From: Anderseniella sp964390445
GTDB lineage: Bacteria > Pseudomonadota > Alphaproteobacteria > Rhizobiales > Aestuariivirgaceae
Assembly (NCBI GenBank): GCA_964390445.1
Contig: CAYMJJ010000006.1
Span: forward strand, 1-62,666
Direction of reading: 5' to 3'
DNA: 62,666 bases
Position 1 is the first letter of the stretch. Every line of letters starts with the position of its first letter. The position numbers and the translations under genes were made by a program. Under the pieces are notes generated by a model that worked only from the letters and a program-made list of their open reading frames with translations, made no database searches and was not told the origin of the DNA. Below are positions 1 to 8,500 of the stretch, piece by piece.

Positions 1-533
1 TGATCCTGACCAATGGCGCGGGCAACTTCGCCATCTGGCCGAACCGCTTCTTCCGATTCGGGCCGGGGCAGCGGTTGCTTGCGCCGCAGTCTGGCGCGAT
101 GGGCTATGGCGTGCCGGCGGCCATTGCCGCCAAGGCCAACCACCCGGACCGGCTGGTGGTGTGCTTTGCCGGCGACGGTGATTTCCAGATGAACTGCCAG
201 GAGCTTGGCTCGGCCATGCAGGCGGGCTGCCAGCCGGTGATCCTGATCCTCAACAATGGCACCTACGGCACCATCCGCATGCACCAGGAGCGCACCTACC
301 CCGAGCGGGTGTCGGGCACGGAACTGCAGAACCCGGATTTCGTGACGCTGGCAAAGGCCTACGGCTTCCACGGCGAGCGGGTGGAAACGACGGCGGACTT
401 TGCCGCCGCATTCGAACGGGCCTGTGCGTCGAAGACGGGTGCCGTGCTGGACCTTGCGGTGTCGGCAGAGGCGCTGTCACCGCGCCAGACGCTGAGCCAG
501 ATGCGCGAGCAGGGCAAGAAAGCGAAGGGGTAA
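1..533 (+). CDS. Thiamine-diphosphate-dependent enzyme, acetolactate synthase large-subunit family, C-terminal part only
   Basis: The reading frame is open from base 3 and enters from outside the window, so only the C-terminal ~176 residues are visible. They contain the ThDP/Mg-binding signature: GDGDFQMN, about 25 residues, then LNN (bases ~172-258). An upstream APQSGAMGYGVPAA stretch is typical of the PP domain of acetolactate synthase, benzoylformate decarboxylase and related enzymes. Family members bind ThDP across a dimer interface and act on 2-keto acids or acyl donors. The substrate cannot be told from this domain alone. The stop is TAA at 531-533. The gene converges on the proteasome-like gene at 594, with 60 bp between the stops. 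Family assignment is confident; exact enzyme is not. Confidence 0.85.
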   Translation, partial: ILTNGAGNFAIWPNRFFRFGPGQRLLAPQSGAMGYGVPAAIAAKANHPDRLVVCFAGDGDFQMNCQELGSAMQAGCQPVILILNNGTYGTIRMHQERTYPERVSGTELQNPDFVTLAKAYGFHGERVETTADFAAAFERACASKTGAVLDLAVSAEALSPRQTLSQMREQGKKAKG

Positions 534-556
534 CCAGTACCCGAGTACCCCCCTTC

Positions 557-585
557 GGCTTTGCCGCGCAAGAGGTAGCGAAGCC
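557..585. terminator. Weak stem-loop between two convergent stops
   Basis: An 8 bp stem (557-564 with 578-585, one G-T pair) with a 13-base loop lies between the convergent stops at 533 and 594. There is no T-run on either side, so intrinsic termination is only a guess from position. Confidence 0.25.
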
Positions 586-593
586 TCGGTGGC

Positions 594-1289
594 TCAATCG
601 AATATGTCGGCGATGACGGACTGTTCGGCGTCCTCCCATCGGCGCACATCCTCGCCTACTCTCGCGATTTCTTCTTCGCCAAGATGGTGGGCACCTTCCT
701 CGTCTGTACAACACAGGCTGAACGGCTTGCCGACGCTGGAAGAGGTGAGGTCAAGCGCTTGCAGGACCCGCAGCACCGCCGCGCGACCGAAGTTTACCGA
801 CCGCTCGGCCAAATGGAAGTGGGACAGCAGCGAGCTTGCCTGCTGGGCCATCGGCGCACCGCTGCCAATGGCATGAAACCCGATGTCGGCGTAGTGCCCG
901 ATCATCCCCGAAGGCGTTATCTCGAGAATCCACGGGTCGCCGTCCCGCCATCCGGCGGCCAGCACGTAGGCTGACGGCGTCCCGCCGCCTTCGTTGCCCG
1001 GCACGTCGGGAATGAATGTATCATAGTGATGGCGAAGGATCGGGAGGACCTGTTCCTGGAGAGCGCGTCCGATGTCAGGGGCTTCCAGGATGGCAGCGCT
1101 GTTTGCATTGAAACAGCGCTCCACATCGGCCAGCACCGAGCGCGCGCCGCTGCCGCCCCAAGCTGCCAGCTCGCCCAGGGGGTGAAGCTTGTTGGCTGGG
1201 TATGTCATGCCCCGTGCCTCGTCCGTGATCTGGGAGTCCGATCCGAGCACCACTCCATCCCGGCACACGGTGGCAAGCACGACAGTCAT
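594..1289 (-). CDS. Proteasome beta-subunit-like Ntn hydrolase (predicted threonine peptidase)
   Basis: 231 residues. After removal of Met1 the chain starts with Thr, and the proteasome catalytic positions can be read directly. In mature numbering they are Thr1, Asp17 (GVVLGSDS), Lys33 (YPANKLHP), a central AIGSGAP stretch, and Asp179-x-x-Ser182 in LDLTSSS, matching the Asp166/Ser169 pair of 20S beta subunits. It lacks the GDGQ-type N-terminus of HslV and does not resemble the opening of Anbu proteins that I know. No alpha subunit, ATPase partner, ubiquitin-like modifier or ligase is encoded nearby, so it may form a homo-oligomer. The ATG has a good GGAGG seven bases upstream; another ATG four bases earlier is out of frame. 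The proteasome-fold assignment is confident; substrate and assembly are unknown. Confidence 0.8.
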   Translation of the reverse strand: MTVVLATVCRDGVVLGSDSQITDEARGMTYPANKLHPLGELAAWGGSGARSVLADVERCFNANSAAILEAPDIGRALQEQVLPILRHHYDTFIPDVPGNEGGGTPSAYVLAAGWRDGDPWILEITPSGMIGHYADIGFHAIGSGAPMAQQASSLLSHFHLAERSVNFGRAAVLRVLQALDLTSSSVGKPFSLCCTDEEGAHHLGEEEIARVGEDVRRWEDAEQSVIADIFD

Positions 1290-1493
1290 GCATGATCCTC
1301 CAAAGGTCAGGTGTTCTGGTAACCCCCTTCAGTCTGGATTGGTTCCGCACGCGCGGCGCAGTGTTGGCGAACAGGAGGTCAACTGGAGCCGGGCTGTGCT
1401 CCCTTCGGGCACACCTCAACTCACCCCCGTTGACCCCTCGCCCATTTTTCTCGCAGTCTCGCAAGCATCCTCATTCTTGCCGCGGAGCGGCCC

Positions 1494-2543
1494 CTACAAG
1501 ACCTGCCAGAGCTGGAACAGCAGACCGACGGCAAGAGCCCCCGTCAGTGACAGTGCGATATAGAGCGCAAAGACGGCTGGGCGCGCCAGTGCCCATACTG
1601 CCATTGCAGCAGGAATTGACGTAACGCCACCAGCCACGAGAAACGCCATCCCAGCGCCCGGCGCCATGCCCTGATCAATCAGCCCGCTTACCAGCGGCAG
1701 TGCAGCATATCCATTGAGATACGCCGGCACCCCCACCAGCGTTGCCATCAGGATCGGCATCATGCCGGTGCCGCCAAGCACAGACGTCACCGTTTCTGCG
1801 GGGATCCAGGCGAGCATAAGGCTTTCAAGTACGAAGGCGAGGGTCAGCCATTTGGCAAGGAACAACGTTGTGGTCCATGCAGTCCTTGCAAACTTCGCGC
1901 GCCGTTCCGCATCGGTCCAGAACTGCCAGACCACCGGTTTTGGTGCCCTGACCTTCGAGCCTCCGCAGCCACCATTGCCTATGCCTTCGCGCAGGGGGTT
2001 TGCAAGTGCGCCGCTCTTGGCCAGCAAGTGCACGGTCAATCCACCGAACAGCCCCAATCCGATTGCGGCGAGGGTCTTGGCGACAGCAAATTCAAGATTG
2101 AGCACACCTGCAGTCAACACGAACATCGACGGGTCCATGATAGGGGAAGCCAGCCAGAAGGCCATGACCGCAGACAGCGGTACGCCCATGGCGAGAAGCG
2201 CTGCAATCAACGGAATGACGCCACAGGAGCAGAAGGGCGACACCCCGCCAGCGAGTGCCCCCAGCAGGATCATCAGCAGCGGCGCGCCCGTGAAGGCCCT
2301 GGCGATCAGGTTGTCCGCGCCGGTTGCGCCTGCCCATGCTGCAATCGCGATGGAAAGCACCAGGTATGGTGCGGTGTTCAGAAGTGCCGACCCGGCAAAC
2401 TGTGCGCTCGTGATGGCCTGTGAGGAATCGAACGCAGCCAGCAAGGCAAGGATCAGTGCCGACGCCAGCCATACACGCTGATCAGCCAGGAACTGTCTCA
2501 TTACTGTGAAGGGGCCAAGAGAAGACGGTGCCAGATAGGTCAT
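1494..2543 (-). CDS. Permease of the ArsP/DUF318 family (PF03773), probable organoarsenical or metalloid efflux
   Basis: 349 residues and about eight to ten hydrophobic segments. The family hallmark SPFCSCGVIPL lies near residue 105, with a second helical half after residue ~225. ArsP proteins export trivalent organoarsenicals such as methylarsenite through this Cys-x-Cys motif; other family members have no known substrate. The gene follows an ArsR repressor by 54 bp on the same strand, which supports a metalloid role. ATG at 2543 is preferred over an in-frame TTG at 2549 because the GGAG motif lies eight bases before the ATG but only two before the TTG. A central Gly/Cys/Lys-rich loop (GNGGCGGSKVRAPK) is cytoplasmic or periplasmic and variable in the family. 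Alternative: a permease of unrelated substrate. Confidence 0.82.
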   Translation of the reverse strand: MTYLAPSSLGPFTVMRQFLADQRVWLASALILALLAAFDSSQAITSAQFAGSALLNTAPYLVLSIAIAAWAGATGADNLIARAFTGAPLLMILLGALAGGVSPFCSCGVIPLIAALLAMGVPLSAVMAFWLASPIMDPSMFVLTAGVLNLEFAVAKTLAAIGLGLFGGLTVHLLAKSGALANPLREGIGNGGCGGSKVRAPKPVVWQFWTDAERRAKFARTAWTTTLFLAKWLTLAFVLESLMLAWIPAETVTSVLGGTGMMPILMATLVGVPAYLNGYAALPLVSGLIDQGMAPGAGMAFLVAGGVTSIPAAMAVWALARPAVFALYIALSLTGALAVGLLFQLWQVL

Positions 2544-2547
2544 TACC

Positions 2548-2561
2548 AAATCTCCGGATTT
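2548..2561. promoter_or_regulatory. Inverted repeat over the ribosome-binding site of the ArsP-type permease
   Basis: AAATC-TCCG-GATTT is a perfect 5+5 palindrome with a 4-base centre. It covers the GGAG motif just before the permease ATG. It could be an operator half-site pair or a small RNA stem hiding the ribosome-binding site. Confidence 0.3.
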
Positions 2562-2597
2562 ATGGTTGTTTTCGAGGAGAAAAATGAATTAGAGTCA

Positions 2598-2915
2598 TCA
2601 CGCTGCATCCTCCTTGCGCGACGAAGTCACGCCCGCACAGCATTCGGCAGTGAGGAAGTCCATAGTGCGGCGCATGGCCGGGTAGTCGACCATGTTGAAC
2701 ACCTCGCGCCCATGCTTCTCCTGCAGGACCAAACCGGCATCGACCAGCGTCGACAGGTGATGAGCCAGCGTCGATGGCGCGAGGCCAAGATGCTCGCCAA
2801 TGTCACTGACCCTCAAGCCTTGTTTCCCGGCCTTGACCAGAAGGCGGAAGATGGACAGACGGGCATCATGTCCGAGGGCGGCGAGGGCACGGGCAGTGGG
2901 GCTTGTCGTAGACAT
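2598..2915 (-). CDS. ArsR/SmtB-family metalloregulatory repressor
   Basis: 105 residues with a typical winged helix: VSDIGEHLGLAPSTLAHHLS is the helix-turn-helix (about residues 36-55), followed by the LVLQEKHGREVFN wing. Near the C-terminus is an adjacent Cys pair, ECCAG (Cys92-Cys93). ArsR repressors use Cys clusters to sense As(III) or Sb(III). A C-terminal vicinal pair without an N-terminal Cys-x-Cys resembles, from memory, the methylarsenite-selective ArsR type found next to arsP. It precedes the permease in the same direction and probably represses the pair. The predicted promoter puts transcription at or within a base or two of the ATG, so the message may be leaderless. Confidence 0.88.
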   Translation of the reverse strand: MSTTSPTARALAALGHDARLSIFRLLVKAGKQGLRVSDIGEHLGLAPSTLAHHLSTLVDAGLVLQEKHGREVFNMVDYPAMRRTMDFLTAECCAGVTSSRKEDAA

Positions 2916-2922
2916 GACTCAC

Positions 2923-2950
2923 CATATATCTAAAAAACCAGTTTTGTCGA
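2923..2950 (-). promoter_or_regulatory. Probable promoter of arsR, nearly leaderless
   Basis: On the minus strand TCGACA (2950-2945) is followed after 16 bases by TATATG (2928-2923). The expected start of transcription is about base 2916, directly against the ATG at 2915. The AT-rich spacer stands out from its GC-rich surroundings and would be the natural ArsR operator. Seen by eye only. Confidence 0.45.
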
Positions 2951-3032
2951 ATTCTTTTTGCCAGATCACACCTGTTGCTTGCCGCCGGTTTCTCTCGCAG
3001 TCTCTGGCGACCCATCCCCCACGGAGACTGCC

Positions 3033-4205
3033 ATGCCGACCATCAACCGCTTTGCCGAGTTCCATGACGAGATCACCGCGTGGCGGCGTGACCTGCACCA
3101 GCACCCGGAAATCCTGTTCGACGTGCATCGCACCGCCGGTGTCGTGGCGGACAAGCTGAAGGCGTTCGGTGCCGACGAGATCGTGACCGGCATCGGGCGC
3201 ACAGGCGTGGTCGGCGTGATCCACGGAAAGACCAACGCCTCGGGCAAGGTGGTGGGCCTTCGCGCCGACATGGACGCGCTGCCGATCAGGGAAATCCGCG
3301 ACCTGCCGCACAAATCCACGGTGGAGGGCAAGATGCACGCCTGCGGCCATGACGGGCACACGGCAATGCTGCTGGGGGCGGCAAAGTACCTGGCCGAGAC
3401 GCGCAATTTCGACGGCACGGTGGTGGTGATCTTCCAACCGGCGGAAGAAGGCGGCGGCGGCGGGCGCGAGATGGTCAACGACGGCATGATGGACCGCTTC
3501 GGCGTGCACGAGGTCTACGGCATGCACAACATGCCGAATCTGCCGGTTGGCCAGTTCGCCACAAGACCCGGCGGCCTCATGGCTTCGGCGGACCTGTTTG
3601 AAATCCATATCGAGGGCCGCGGCGGGCACGCTGCGCAACCGCACACAAGCAACGATCCCGCCATGGTGGTGGCGCAACTGGTCAACGCATTCCAGACCAT
3701 CGTCTCGCGCAATGCCAATCCGGTTGAAAGCATGGTCATTTCCGTCACGCAGATTCACATGGGCGACGCCAACAACGTGATTCCGCAGACCGCCTGGATG
3801 AACGGCACTGTACGCACGCTGGACCCTGCCATGCGCGACCTGGCGCAAGCGCGCATGAGCACCATTTGCGAGCATGTCGGCGCGGCCTTTGATGCCAGGG
3901 TGAAGCTGAGTTACAAGCGCAACTATCCGGTGACCATGAACCACGCAGCCCAGACGTCGTTCGCAGCGTCCGTGGCGCGCCAGATCGTGGGGGACGGCAA
4001 CGTCAACGAGAACGCTCCGCCGGTGATGGGCGCGGAGGACTTCTCGTTCATGCTGGAGGCCCGGCCGGGCGCGTTCATCTTCGTGGGTCAGGGAGAAGGT
4101 GCCGCGCTGCATCATCCCGAGTATGACTTCAACGACGACATCATCCCGATCGGATGTTCGTACTGGGCCAAGCTGGTGGAGTCGGCAATGCCGGCCAACG
4201 GCTGA
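3033..4205 (+). CDS. M20-family amidohydrolase (N-acyl-amino-acid / hippurate hydrolase type)
   Basis: 390 residues, the usual length for the M20D amidohydrolases (hippurate hydrolase, IAA-amino-acid hydrolase, N-acetyl-L,L-DAP deacetylase-like). Metal-binding and catalytic motifs are visible: GLRADMDALP, MHACGHDGHTAMLLGAA, FQPAEEGGGGG with the catalytic Glu, and the C-terminal MGAEDFSFML. A dimerisation lid domain lies between about residues 185 and 295. The enzyme should hydrolyse an N-acyl or N-aroyl amino acid to the free amino acid and carboxylate in the cytoplasm; the acyl group is not predictable. ATG 3033 is chosen over earlier in-frame starts because CGGAGA lies just upstream and the family N-terminus begins here. 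It is transcribed alone, divergent from arsR. Confidence 0.9.
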   Translation: MPTINRFAEFHDEITAWRRDLHQHPEILFDVHRTAGVVADKLKAFGADEIVTGIGRTGVVGVIHGKTNASGKVVGLRADMDALPIREIRDLPHKSTVEGKMHACGHDGHTAMLLGAAKYLAETRNFDGTVVVIFQPAEEGGGGGREMVNDGMMDRFGVHEVYGMHNMPNLPVGQFATRPGGLMASADLFEIHIEGRGGHAAQPHTSNDPAMVVAQLVNAFQTIVSRNANPVESMVISVTQIHMGDANNVIPQTAWMNGTVRTLDPAMRDLAQARMSTICEHVGAAFDARVKLSYKRNYPVTMNHAAQTSFAASVARQIVGDGNVNENAPPVMGAEDFSFMLEARPGAFIFVGQGEGAALHHPEYDFNDDIIPIGCSYWAKLVESAMPANG

Positions 4206-4287
4206 ACTCGGCCAAGACAAGAAACGTGCCGCTCCTCAAAAGTCTGGGGAACCCTGAAAGGTCTGAATGGTTCAAGTAGCCATACGC

Positions 4288-4310
4288 CGCCCGTAATATA
4301 CCAATGGGCG
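4288..4310. promoter_or_regulatory. Inverted repeat upstream of the glutaredoxin-MauE gene
   Basis: CGCCC and GGGCG are separated by an AT-rich 13-base centre, 23 bases before the start codon. Its position fits an operator or promoter element, but no known regulator consensus was recognised. Confidence 0.25.
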
Positions 4311-4332
4311 TGCCAAGCTGAAAGGAGGAGGC

Positions 4333-5091
4333 ATGGCTTTCGAACAAGGCAAGACCGCAGCCCTCTACCGCATGGTGATGCCCGACCATCTGTGCCCCTA
4401 TGGGCTCAAGTCGAAGGACCTGCTCGAACGCGAGGGCTACACGGTTGAAGACCACCAACTCAACACCCGAGACGAGACCGAGGCCTTCAAAGCCAAGCAC
4501 GATGTCGATACGACACCGCAGACCTTCATCGCAGGTGAGCGCATCGGTGGCTATGAGGACCTTCGCGAGTATTTCGGCCAGGAGGTCAAGAGCGAGGACG
4601 AAACCAGCTACCAGCCGGTCATCGCCATTTTCGCGGTGGCCTTCCTGATGGCGCTGGCGGTCAGTTGGCATGCGTTGGGCACAGTGATGAGCATCCGGGC
4701 GTTTGAATGGTTCATCGCCATCAGCATGTGCATCCTCGCCATCCAGAAGCTGCAGGATCTCGAAAGCTTCTCGACCATGTTCCTGAACTACGACCTGCTG
4801 GCGCGCCGCTGGGTCCGGTACGGATATCTCTACCCGTTCGGCGAGGCGCTTGCCGGCATCCTGATGATCGGGGGCGCGCTGATCTGGATTGCGGCACCGG
4901 TCGCGCTGTTCATCGGCACGGTCGGGGCGGTTTCAGTCTTCAAGGCCGTCTACATCGACAAGCGCGAGCTGAAGTGCGCCTGCGTCGGCGGATCAAGCAA
5001 CGTGCCGCTTGGCTTTGTCTCGCTGACCGAGAACCTGATGATGATCACCATGGCGATCTGGATGACGGTCAGGATGTACTGGCTGGACTAG
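4333..5091 (+). CDS. Glutaredoxin-like domain fused to a MauE/DoxX-type redox membrane domain
   Basis: 252 residues in two parts. Residues 1-88 form a glutaredoxin-like domain with LCPYGLKS (Cys21; a single-Cys CPYG site instead of CPYC), cis-Pro TTPQTF and GGYEDL. From residue ~97 four hydrophobic segments follow, ending with KCACVGGSSNVPLGF, which resembles the Cys-x-Cys loop of MauE-type membrane proteins that pass disulfide redox equivalents to periplasmic substrates. The protein probably couples cytoplasmic thiol reduction to a membrane redox step; its partner is unknown. AAAGGAGGAGG sits just before the ATG. It is convergent with the copper efflux operon, so a role in copper-thiol homeostasis is possible but not shown. 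Confidence 0.8.
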   Translation: MAFEQGKTAALYRMVMPDHLCPYGLKSKDLLEREGYTVEDHQLNTRDETEAFKAKHDVDTTPQTFIAGERIGGYEDLREYFGQEVKSEDETSYQPVIAIFAVAFLMALAVSWHALGTVMSIRAFEWFIAISMCILAIQKLQDLESFSTMFLNYDLLARRWVRYGYLYPFGEALAGILMIGGALIWIAAPVALFIGTVGAVSVFKAVYIDKRELKCACVGGSSNVPLGFVSLTENLMMITMAIWMTVRMYWLD

Positions 5092-5109
5092 TGCTCAATT
5101 CGGGCGGGC

Positions 5110-5143
5110 ACCACCCGGTAACGCTTGAGGCCTGCCGGGTGGT
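5110..5143. terminator. Hairpin between convergent genes
   Basis: ACCACCCGG (5110-5118) pairs perfectly with CCGGGTGGT (5135-5143) across a 16-base loop, between the stops of the glutaredoxin-MauE gene and the CusF-like gene. There is no T-run, so it may be a bidirectional or Rho-assisted end. Confidence 0.4.
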
Positions 5144-5177
5144 CGCTGTATCCACGGTGAACGGTGATCGGGCGAGG

Positions 5178-5555
5178 TTACTCGGGCATCATCGCGCCGA
5201 TAACGTACATGCCGTCATCACCCTTGATCAGCATCAGGATCACACTGTCACCTGCCGCGACCTCGCCCATGATCTGCGCGTCCGGCGCCACGGCGAGATC
5301 CATGGTCATGGCTGGCCAGCCGATTTCGGGGATCGGTCCGTGGGTGACGTTGGCCGTACCTTCAGCCATGGAATTGACGACGGCCTTTGCGTGAACCGCG
5401 CCCTCCATCTGTTTGCCCGCGCCGTGGTTCATGGTGCCGTGGTTCATGGTGCCGTGGTTCATGGTGCCGTGGTTCATGGTGCCGTGGTTGGTCTGGGCAA
5501 AGGCTGCAGTTGCGGTGAGCAGGGTTGCCGCGAGGGTAAAGGCAAGGTGTTTCAT
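5178..5555 (-). CDS. CusF-like periplasmic copper/silver-binding protein with Met/His repeats
   Basis: 125 residues. A Sec signal peptide (residues 1-20, cut after AAFA) is followed by four exact NHGTM repeats plus a fifth NHGA (residues 23-46), then one CusF fold. The CusF metal ligands keep their exact spacing: His72, Trp80, Met83, Met85 in THGPIPEIGWPAMTM, like His36/Trp44/Met47/Met49 of E. coli CusF. It should hand Cu(I) or Ag(I) to the CusBA pump, and the Met/His repeats add extra low-affinity sites as in CopA/PcoA-type Met motifs. ATG 5555 is chosen because the signal peptide and AAGGAAA begin there. It is last in the cusB-cusA-cusF direction, 37 bp after cusA. Confidence 0.88.
   Translation of the reverse strand: MKHLAFTLAATLLTATAAFAQTNHGTMNHGTMNHGTMNHGTMNHGAGKQMEGAVHAKAVVNSMAEGTANVTHGPIPEIGWPAMTMDLAVAPDAQIMGEVAAGDSVILMLIKGDDGMYVIGAMMPE
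5421..5489 (-). repeat. 15 bp perfect tandem repeat encoding NHGTM
   Basis: Four identical 15-base units (5421-5480) and the first nine bases of a fifth encode the Met/His repeats of the CusF-like protein. The nucleotide identity of all four copies points to recent slippage expansion. Confidence 0.9.
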
Positions 5556-5592
5556 GGGTTTCCTTTCAGGTTGAAGCTTGAAGGTTGAATGA

Positions 5593-8500
5593 TCATTCCG
5601 CAGGTACGGAACCGGGGAAGGAAGCCGGGTTTGTCTGGACAACCTGTTGCAATTCGCGATTGACCCGATTGAGGGAGAGCCGCTTCCAGATCACGAAGAT
5701 CGCGGGGATCACGAAGAGTGTCAGCAAGGTTGCCGTGGCCATGCCACCGACCATGGGGGCAGCGATACGTTGCATGATTTCCGATCCGGTACCGGTGCCA
5801 TACATGATCGGTATCAGCCCGGCGAAGATCGTCGCCACGGTCATCACCTTGGGCCGCACCCGCAGCAGGGCGCCTTCAAACACGACGTCCTCCACATCGG
5901 TCACCGTCATCTGGCGTCTCTCGGCAATGACCAGCTTCCTGCGCTTGTCCCAGGACAGGTTGAGGTAAAGCATCATTACGATTGCCGTCTCGACCGCGAC
6001 ACCGGCAAGCGCAATGAAGCCGACGAGGACGGCGACGGAGATATCAAAGTTGAGATACCACAGGAACCAGACGCCGCCCGCCAGCGCGACCGGCAGCGCG
6101 GCCAGGATGATGCCCACCTCGATCACCCGGTTAAAGGCCATGAACAACATCAGCGTGATGATCAGCAGCGTCGCGGGGGCAACAAGTTTGAGCCGCTCGT
6201 GCATCCGCTCGATGTACTCGTACTGGCCCGACCATGTGATGGAGTAGCCTGGCGGAAGGGTCACCTGGTCCGCCACAACCTGGCGCGCCTGCGTGACGTA
6301 GCCTCCCAGATCGCGCCCGGCGATGTCGATGAACACGAACCCGGTCCGCCGCGCGTTCTCCGACCGGATCATGCCCGGACCATCCACCACCTTGATCTCC
6401 GCCAGCGCACCCAGCGGGATATGCGCGCCCGACGGCGTGACGACAGGAAGATCGCGCAACCGTTCCGGGCTGTTGCGCCATTCCTGCGGGTAACGCAGGT
6501 TGATCGGGAAGCGTTCCAGCCCCTCGACCGACTCTGACACCTGCATGCCTCCAATGGCAGTCTGCACCACGTCCTGAACATCGCGCACACTCATCATGTA
6601 GCGGGCGGCGGCGTCGCGGTTCACGTTGATCTCGACAAAGCGTCCGCCGATGGGCCGTTCGGCATAGGCCGACGCGGTGCCGTCAATACCGGCGACGACA
6701 CGCTCGACCTCGATCCCGATTTGCTCGATCACGCTCAAGTCCGCGCCCGAGATCTTGACGCCCACGGGTGTCTTGATGCCGGTCGCCAGCATGTCGATGC
6801 GGTTCTTGATCGGCTGGATCCAGACGTTGGTCACACCGGGAATCTGCACGACACGATCGAGCTCGTTGCGTATCCCTTCCATTGTCATACCCGCACGCCA
6901 TTCCTTTTCCGGGCGCAACTGGATCGTCGTCTCGATCATCGTCAGGGGAGCCGGATCGGTGGCCGTGTCCGCACGTCCGAGCTTGCCGTGCACCGTCAGC
7001 ACCTCCGGCACCGTGGCGATCAGCCGGTCGGATTGCTGCAGGACTTCGCGCGCCTTGCCGATGGAGACGCCAGGGTAAAGCGTTGGCATGTAGAGGAAGT
7101 CACCCTCGTTGAGTTCGGGCATGAACTCTGAGCCAACCCGTTGCAGCGGCCACCACATGGAGGCCACAAGCACCGCGGCCATCGCCGTCGTGGCCCAGGG
7201 CCAGGCAACTGCGGCATCCAGAAACGGCCGGTACATCCAGATCACCATCCGGTTCAGCGGGTTCTTGCGTTCCGGCACGATGCGGCCGCGCACGAAATAG
7301 CCCATCAGCACAGGAACCAGGGTGATGGACAGGATTGCGGCCGCCGCCATCGCATATGTCTTGGTGAAGGCCAACGGCTTGAACAGGCGGCCTTCCTGGC
7401 TTTCCAGCACAAACACAGGCAGGAAACTCACCGTGATGATGGCCAGTGAAAAGAACAGGGCAGGACCGACTTCGGTCGCACATTCGGTGACGATCCGCCA
7501 CCGGTTCTGGTTGGTCAGCTTTTCCTCTTCCAGCCGCCGGTGCATTGCTTCGATCATGACGATCGCTGCATCCACCATCGCGCCGATGGCAATGGCAATA
7601 CCGCCGAGCGACATGATATTGGCGTTCACGCCCTGCAACTTCATGATGATGAACGCGGCAAAAATGCCCAGCGGCAGCGACAGGATGATCACCAGTGACG
7701 AGCGGATGTGCAGCAGGAAGGCCGCACACACCAGAATCACGACGATGAATTCCTCGGTCAGCTTGCTTTGCAGGTTGTCGATTGCGCGCTCGATCACGCC
7801 GGCGCGATTGTAGGTCGTGACGATCTCGACGCCTTTGGGAAGCGAGGCGCGCAATTCCCCGATCCGCGTCTCCACCGCCTTGATCGTGGCCAGCGCATTG
7901 CCGCCCCAGCGCATGATCACCACGCCTCCGACGGCATCGCCCTGGCCATCAAGCTCGCCGACGCCGCGGCGCATCTCGGGGCCAAAGCGGATGTCGGCCA
8001 CGTCGCCGAGGGTCAGGGCCGCTCCCCGCTGGTTGACCGCGAGCGGTGCCTTTGCAAGGTCGGCAAGATCATTCACATACCCGGTGGAGCGGACCATGAA
8101 TTCGGCCTCGCCCATCTCGATGACCGAGCCGCCGGTTTCGCGGTTGGCGTTCTGGATGGCGGTGCGGATCTGGGCAAGCGTCACATCAAATGCGCGCAGC
8201 TTGTTGGGATCGACGACCACCTGGTACTGCTTCACCATGCCGCCGATGGTGGCGACCTCGGACACGCCGTCGACGGTCTGCAACTCGTATTTCAAAAACC
8301 AGTCCTGAAGCGTGCGCAACTGCGCCAGATCATGCCCACCGGTACGGTCGATCAGGGCGTATTGATAAATCCAGCCAACACCCGTGGCATCAGGCCCCAG
8401 TTGCGGCGACACCCCTTCCGGCAAGTTCGCCGTGATCTGGCTGAGATACTCCAGCACCCGGGTGCGAGCCCAGTAAAGGTCGGTGCCGTCCTCGAACACG

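Noticed and set aside
594..1289. Assignment as HslV or Anbu
   Set aside because: N-terminal sequence and absence of HslU or Anbu-type neighbours do not fit; kept as proteasome-beta-like.
1398..1416. Stem TGTGCTC...GGGCACA between the proteasome-like and permease genes
   Set aside because: Short, one G-T pair and no T-run; too weak to call a terminator.
2919..4220. 433-residue open frame opposite the M20 amidohydrolase
   Set aside because: Antisense frame of a well-conserved gene in GC-rich DNA; His/Val/Arg-rich composition and no motif.
5421..5489. Short regular repeats considered as CRISPR
   Set aside because: Units are 15 bp with no spacers and lie in a signal-peptide-bearing coding sequence.
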